Assembly (NCBI GenBank): GCA_965369635.1
Contig: CBDURC010000046.1
Coordinates: 1 to 15,725, forward strand
Direction of reading: 5' to 3'
Length of the DNA stretch: 15,725 nt
From: UBA3071 sp965369635
Lineage (GTDB): Bacteria; Chloroflexota; Anaerolineae; UBA3071
Position 1 is the stretch's first letter; every line of letters begins with the position of its first letter. Under the pieces are notes generated by a model. The model was not told where the DNA came from. It saw only the letters and a list, made by a program, of their open reading frames with translations, and searched no databases. Of this stretch, positions 12,195 to 15,725 are shown one piece after another. The position numbers and the translations under genes are program-made.

Positions 12195-13451
12195 ATGGGT
12201 AGAACTTCAGTCTCCAGTCTCCGATCTGCGATCTCAAGTGTGCTGCTGTGCGCCTTGCTGGTGAGCGGCTGCGCTTGGCCGCGCAGCACCCAGCCGGTGG
12301 TGAAGATCGGGCTCATCGCGTCGTTCGAGGGACTGGGGCGGCCGTTGGGATACGAGGTGCTGTACGGTGTGAAGCTGGCGGTGCGGGAGCGGAACGCTGC
12401 TGGCGGGTTGGCGGGCTATCGCCTGGCCTTGGTGGCGCTGAACGATAACGACGATGCCGCCCACGCTGCCCGGCAGGCGCGCAAGATGGACGTGGACGAC
12501 GACGTACTGGGGGTTGTCGGACCTTTCAGTCGGGCGACGGTGCGGTCTGTCGCCGAACCGCTGGCCGGGGCAGGGCTCGCCTGGCTGATACCCGCCTCTG
12601 CGCCGGACGAGGTGATCGCTGCCCATTCCAACGCTTTTCGCCTGTTTGCCAGCGACGCTGACCTGGCCGAAGCGGCTATTGGGCAGGCCGTGTCCGCGGA
12701 GTCATCCGGCGCAGCACAGCAAGTGGCCGTCGGTTCCACAGGCGACTTTGCCGCGCCACTGCGAGCTGCGGCAGAGCGGCAAGGCTGTCAGCCGATTGAG
12801 CCGATGGAACCGATTGAACCGATGGGGGAGACATCGGAGGCGAAACGCGTGCCCCTGGCCAGGGGCGTGCCCTTGGCCCTGGGTGGTAATGCAGAGCAGG
12901 TGGCCGACGAACTGCTGAGCCTGGCAGGCACCTCTGACATCTCAGGGTCTGAATGGTCAGCGGAACAGCGGAATTACCCCCTACCTTTGCGCTCTTTCCG
13001 CTTCTCCGCTGACTTCATCATCGTTGCCGGGCCGGAGGCGGGGCGGGCAGTCGTGGTTCAGCGGGCAGGGGAAGCGACCGAAGGGCTGATCTGGGTGAGC
13101 AGTGTGCTCCCCGCCGCTGCGGACGCGTTGCCACAAGCGTTCGTGAGCGGCTACCAGGCGCTGGCCGGCGGGCTGCCAGGCCCTAATGCCATCCTGGCCT
13201 ACGACGCCGCCAACGTTCTGCTGGACGCCATAAGGCTTGACATAATACAAAACTCCCGTCCGACACGGCAAGGGGTGATGGCTGCTCTGCCTGCTATTCA
13301 CGTGAAGGGTCTCAGCGGCGACATTCGCTTCGACGATCAGGGTAGCTGGCTGCAAGCGCCCATCTTTGCCTATTGCATTGCTGGAGATGACATCTTCGCC
13401 CAGCCGCAGGTGCTGACCACTGGCCCCGCTTGGGGCGGGGCTGGTCGCTGA
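12195..13451 (+). CDS. Periplasmic-binding-protein lipoprotein of Leu/Ile/Val type, with repeat-derived inserts
   Basis: The 418-residue product has a lipoprotein signal ending in the lipobox LLVSGC (Cys26), then the start VKIGLIASFEGLGRPLGYEV and the GVVGPFSRATVRSVAEPL strand of the branched-chain amino acid receptor family (Peripla_BP_6). It would bind a small ligand outside the membrane. No permease or ATPase genes are nearby, so it may be a sensor or orphan receptor. Three repeat-derived stretches interrupt it in frame: heptamers in the signal peptide, PIEPMEPIEPMG plus VPLARGVPLALG at residues 200-226, and an element insert WSAEQRNYPL to RFSAD at 254-273, just before the strand DFIIVAGPE. 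Both larger inserts fall in the middle of the fold between predicted elements. The ATG is five bases after the mltG stop with no clear Shine-Dalgarno sequence, suggesting coupling. Confidence 0.88.
   Translation: MGRTSVSSLRSAISSVLLCALLVSGCAWPRSTQPVVKIGLIASFEGLGRPLGYEVLYGVKLAVRERNAAGGLAGYRLALVALNDNDDAAHAARQARKMDVDDDVLGVVGPFSRATVRSVAEPLAGAGLAWLIPASAPDEVIAAHSNAFRLFASDADLAEAAIGQAVSAESSGAAQQVAVGSTGDFAAPLRAAAERQGCQPIEPMEPIEPMGETSEAKRVPLARGVPLALGGNAEQVADELLSLAGTSDISGSEWSAEQRNYPLPLRSFRFSADFIIVAGPEAGRAVVVQRAGEATEGLIWVSSVLPAAADALPQAFVSGYQALAGGLPGPNAILAYDAANVLLDAIRLDIIQNSRPTRQGVMAALPAIHVKGLSGDIRFDDQGSWLQAPIFAYCIAGDDIFAQPQVLTTGPAWGGAGR
12209..12236 (+). repeat. Heptamer array in the lipoprotein signal peptide
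   Basis: Four seven-base units: AGTCTCC, AGTCTCC, GATCTGC, GATCTCA. They encode about residues 5-14 (SVSSLRSAIS) of the signal peptide, before its hydrophobic core. Confidence 0.75.
12792..12878 (+). repeat. Nonamer array and 18-base repeat inside the lipoprotein gene
   Basis: Four nine-base units (12792-12827: CCGATTGAG, CCGATGGAA, CCGATTGAA, CCGATGGGG) encode PIEPMEPIEPMG. A second pair, GCGTGCCCYTGGCC at 12847-12860 and 12865-12878 (18-base period), encodes VPLARG then VPLALG. Both periods are multiples of three, so the frame is kept. Confidence 0.85.
12956..13013 (-). repeat. Palindrome-ended element, copy 2 (inside the lipoprotein gene)
   Basis: A 58-base copy in opposite orientation to copy 1, in frame. 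Against the unit at 15388-15454 it aligns along its whole length apart from a nine-base deletion and single changes. Similarity continues into both flanks (GGYCTGAATGG before; GACTTCATCA and TCGTTGCYGGGCC after). It supplies residues 254-273 of the binding protein without a stop codon. Confidence 0.92.
13415..13446 (+). terminator. GC-rich hairpin at the end of the lipoprotein gene (weak)
   Basis: GACCA pairs with TGGTC and, after a three-base bulge, GCCCCGC pairs with GCGGGGC around a TTGGG loop. It lies in the last codons and has no T tail, so it may only slow or protect transcripts; the next gene starts 29 bases after the stop. Confidence 0.3.
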
Positions 13452-13480
13452 CCGTCATTGGAGTTATCACGGAAGTTATC

Positions 13481-14668
13481 ATGCGCGTGTTGATGCTTTC
13501 ATGGGAGTACCCTCCCCACGTCGTCGGGGGGTTGGGCAAACACGTGATGGAATTGACCCCAGCCCTCGACCGGCAGGGGGTGGAGGTGCATTTGATCACC
13601 CCCGCCTGGGCTGGCGGCGAGCTGAGCGACTCCGTGGGGGGTATGACGGTGCACCGCGTGTCGCCGCCTGCGCAGACCAGTGGCGGCGTGTTTTACATTG
13701 CCCGGCAAACCAACGACGAGTTGGAACGGTATGTCGAGCGGTTGTGGCCTGAAGGCGGCGGGTTCGACATCATCCATGCCCACGACTGGCTGGTGGCCTT
13801 TGCCGCCTGCGCTCTGAAGCGTGGTTTCAAGACCCCGCTTGTCGCCACCATGCACGCCACCGAGCGGGGGCGGGGAGGGGGGTATCTGATCGGTGAGATG
13901 GCAGGAGCCATCCACAGCACCGAGCAATGGCTGGTTGATGAAGCGCGTCGCATCATCGTGACCAGTCGCTACATGGCTCTGCAGATGCAGGACTACTTTG
14001 GCGCGTCTGCTGACAGAGTAGATGTGGTGCCCAACGGCGTGGATGTCACCATCTTTGACCGGTACGAGGCAGGGGCGAACGGCCGTGCGCCCCTGCGCGA
14101 CCTCTACGCCCTGCCTGAGGAGAAGATCGTCTTCTTTGTGGGACGGGTGGAGTACCAGAAGGGAGTGCACACGCTGTTGGAGGCTGTGCCGCGAGTGCTG
14201 GTCCAGTGTCCCTGGGCTAAGTTCGTTTTCGCCGGCAGGGGTGCCGAGCTGGACAATCTGCGCCGCCGTGCCGGCGAGTTGGGGATTGAGTCCCATGTGC
14301 TGTTCGCTGGCTTCATCAGCGATCATGATCGTGATCGCCTCTACCGCGTGGCCAGCGTGGCCGTGTTCCCCAGCTTGTACGAGCCCTTTGGCATTGTAGT
14401 GCTGGAAGCTATGGCGGCTAAATGCCCGGTCATCGTCAGCGAAGTCGGGGGGTTGAAGGAAGTGGTGCGCTGTTGCCAAACCGGTGTCACCGTTCCCCCA
14501 GGCGATCCCGAATCGCTGGCCCGGGGCATCGTGCGCGTGCTCACCCATCCGGATCTGGCTCAATCGTGGGCTGCCACCGCCTATCAACTTGTTCGGGACA
14601 AGTACAACTGGGATCGTATTGCCGCGCTTACCGCCGCGGCGTACGAGCGGGCGCAGACAGGGAGGTGA
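13481..14668 (+). CDS. GT4-family glycosyltransferase
   Basis: The 395-residue product has the two Rossmann domains of GT-B enzymes. The N-terminal domain starts MRVLMLSWEYPPHVVGGLGK, a glycogen-synthase-like nucleotide-sugar loop, and has IIHAHDWLV. The C-terminal domain has VFFVGRVEYQKGVHTLLEA and the EX7E motif EPFGIVVLE (Glu301, Glu309) followed by VIVSEVGGLKEVV. Retaining transfer from an NDP-sugar is expected; the acceptor could be an alpha-glucan or a surface glycan, and the sequence does not decide. I chose the ATG at 13481, since the family begins there, with a weak GGAAG upstream; the longer frame runs into the preceding gene. The stop lies within the ribosome site of the PHP gene. 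Confidence 0.92.
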   Translation: MRVLMLSWEYPPHVVGGLGKHVMELTPALDRQGVEVHLITPAWAGGELSDSVGGMTVHRVSPPAQTSGGVFYIARQTNDELERYVERLWPEGGGFDIIHAHDWLVAFAACALKRGFKTPLVATMHATERGRGGGYLIGEMAGAIHSTEQWLVDEARRIIVTSRYMALQMQDYFGASADRVDVVPNGVDVTIFDRYEAGANGRAPLRDLYALPEEKIVFFVGRVEYQKGVHTLLEAVPRVLVQCPWAKFVFAGRGAELDNLRRRAGELGIESHVLFAGFISDHDRDRLYRVASVAVFPSLYEPFGIVVLEAMAAKCPVIVSEVGGLKEVVRCCQTGVTVPPGDPESLARGIVRVLTHPDLAQSWAATAYQLVRDKYNWDRIAALTAAAYERAQTGR

Positions 14669-14670
14669 AT

Positions 14671-15348
14671 ATGTCACAGCGTGTTCAGCGGATTGACTTG
14701 CACGTTCACACGTTCTTCAGCGATGGGGCCTTGCTGCCCAGTGAGCTCGTCCGGCGAGCGGTGGTCAAGGGCCATCGCTGCCTGGGCATCACCGATCACG
14801 CCGACAGTTCGAACCTGGAGCAACTGGCCGAATGGCTGTTGCGTTTCGTCGAGGAGCAGGGGCATGACTGGCCGCTACGCATCGTGCCCGGCGTGGAGCT
14901 GACCCACGTGGTGCCACGCCGCATCGGGGCGCTGGCCGAGATGGCCAAGGAGTTGGGCTTGCCCCTCGTGGTCGTGCATGGGGAGACCCCTGTGGAGCCG
15001 GTGGTGGCGGGCACTAACGCGGCGGCTGTCGAATGCCCGCACGTGGACATCTTGTCGCATCCTGGCTTCGTCACTTTGCGGGAGGCGAAGCTGGCGGCGG
15101 CGAACGGTGTCCATCTCGAGATCAGCGCGCGTCACGGGCATTGCCTGACCAATGGCCATGTGGCTCAGGTGGCCCGCCAGGCGGGAGCTCGTCTGTTGGT
15201 CAACACTGACGCTCACACCCCAGCGGATCTGATTGATCAAGCCCATGCCCGCCGCGTGGCCGCCGGCGCGGGTCTCACCCAGGTCGAAGTGGAGATCGCC
15301 ACGGTGACCAACCCTTCGGCGTTGGTAGCCCGCCTCCTAAGCCCGTAG
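14671..15348 (+). CDS. PHP-domain metal-dependent phosphoesterase
   Basis: The 225-residue product shows the PHP metal ligands in order: DLHVHTFFSDG (His11, His13), GITDHAD (Asp42, His43), GVELTH, VVVHGE, ILSHPG and NTDAH (Asp180, His182). The length and layout fit stand-alone PHP phosphatases related to histidinol phosphatase and YciV-type nucleases. The substrate cannot be read from sequence, and no histidine genes are near. GGAGGTGA (14661-14668) is an excellent ribosome site; it overlaps the glycosyltransferase stop and lies two bases before the ATG, so the AGGAGG core has close to normal spacing. The two genes are surely co-transcribed. The repeat array begins 40 bases after the stop. 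Confidence 0.93.
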   Translation: MSQRVQRIDLHVHTFFSDGALLPSELVRRAVVKGHRCLGITDHADSSNLEQLAEWLLRFVEEQGHDWPLRIVPGVELTHVVPRRIGALAEMAKELGLPLVVVHGETPVEPVVAGTNAAAVECPHVDILSHPGFVTLREAKLAAANGVHLEISARHGHCLTNGHVAQVARQAGARLLVNTDAHTPADLIDQAHARRVAAGAGLTQVEVEIATVTNPSALVARLLSP

Positions 15349-15387
15349 CATTGCCCTTACACCAAACTAGACTACCCACTCGAGGAA

Positions 15388-15618
15388 GTCAGCGGAGAAG
15401 CGGAAAGAGCGGAAAGGTAGGGGGTCATTCCGCTTATTCCGCTGTTCCGCTGACCAGTCAGGCCCCAGCAACATCAGCGGAGAAGGGGAAAGAGCGGAAA
15501 GGCAGGGGGTCATTCGCTTGTTCCGCTGACCATTCAGGCCCAGCAACGATGGTGATGAAGTCAGCGGAGAAGCGGGAAGAGCGGAAAGGCAGGGGGGCAT
15601 TCCGCTTGTTCCGCTGAC
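15388..15618 (+). repeat. Three tandem palindrome-ended elements (copies 3-5)
   Basis: Units at 15388-15454 (67 bases), 15473-15530 (58) and 15560-15618 (59), repeating every 85-87 bases. Each begins GTCAGCGGAGAAG (ATCAG in the second) and ends TTCCGCTGAC. The spacers share TCAGGCCCCAGCAAC or a one-base shorter form; the second spacer (15531-15559) also contains the complement of the lipoprotein codons beside copy 2. The array fills most of the 303-base gap 15349-15651, where I see no gene; long open frames on both strands are produced by stop-free repeats. Confidence 0.92.
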
Positions 15619-15651
15619 CATTCAGGCCCTAGGAGAGAGGAAGCCGAGCTT

Positions 15652-15725
15652 ATGTCCATACCCCTTTTTGTGCCTCGTCCGGTGCGTGTCCGGTGTCCCA
15701 ACTGCGGCATGCCGGTCACAGTCGA
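15652..15725 (+). CDS. N-terminus of a zinc-ribbon protein, possibly CpXC family (cut by window end)
   Basis: Twenty-four codons are visible. After a short lead comes VRCPNCGMPVTV, a CxxC knuckle at residues 15-18 close to the N-terminus. The CPNCGxP start near residue 15 is like CpXC-domain proteins, which are common in Chloroflexota, but many zinc ribbons look alike over so few residues. A purine-rich stretch with GGAG (15632-15635) lies somewhat far upstream of the ATG. Confidence 0.5.
   Translation, partial: MSIPLFVPRPVRVRCPNCGMPVTV

Noticed and set aside
15388..15618. CRISPR-like appearance of repeats with spacers
   Set aside because: Only three units, the spacers are similar to each other, repeats are long and variable, and no cas gene is present.
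15351..15621. Open frames of 84-88 codons on both strands in the repeat array
   Set aside because: They arise from stop-free tandem elements; no ribosome site and the frame changes between units.

Overview
The window reads as high-GC bacterial chromosome, most likely Chloroflexota (Anaerolineae-like). The basis is a T-box on a ValRS gene, a membrane-anchored baseplate-J-like protein next to ruvX and mltG, a probable CpXC-type protein start at the right edge, and many seven-base tandem repeats. This placement is inference; no rRNA or marker phylogeny is visible.

Layout. Positions 2-448 (+) hold the 3' part of a TlpA-type thioredoxin. Convergent to it, 3902-625 (-) is a two-gene unit of valS and a NapC/NirT-type tetraheme cytochrome, joined by an ATGA overlap. 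valS has an elaborate leader (about 4404-3903): a consensus promoter, a T-box with a readable GUC (Val) specifier and a strong terminator, then a previously unlisted 40-codon Val-rich ORF with an 11-base perfect Shine-Dalgarno sequence. alaS (4567-7323, +) diverges from its own consensus promoter. Next comes a decayed toxin-antitoxin island (7495-8483): an intact UPF0175 antitoxin, a truncated PIN-like DUF3368 toxin, a frameshifted BrnT toxin and an intact CopG-type antitoxin. After a repeat-rich gap, a + strand run holds a baseplate-J-like membrane protein, ruvX, mltG, a Leu/Ile/Val-type binding lipoprotein, a GT4 glycosyltransferase and a PHP phosphoesterase, mostly tightly spaced. A repeat array and the first 24 codons of a zinc-ribbon protein end the window.

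The most unusual theme is repetitive DNA that enters functional sequence. Short tandem heptamers (also one octamer and one nonamer array) sit between genes, inside the T-box, inside the valS coding sequence at two sites, and in the lipoprotein signal peptide. A roughly 60-bp element with inverted ends (GTCAGCGGA...TCCGCTGAC) occurs five times: before mltG, in frame inside the lipoprotein gene, and as three tandem units after the PHP gene. The tandem units also carry a short stretch matching the lipoprotein coding sequence beside its internal copy, so sequence has moved between these loci. This resembles Rickettsia palindromic elements in effect. The best candidates for undescribed biology are this gene-invading element and the Val-rich leader ORF between the T-box and valS.
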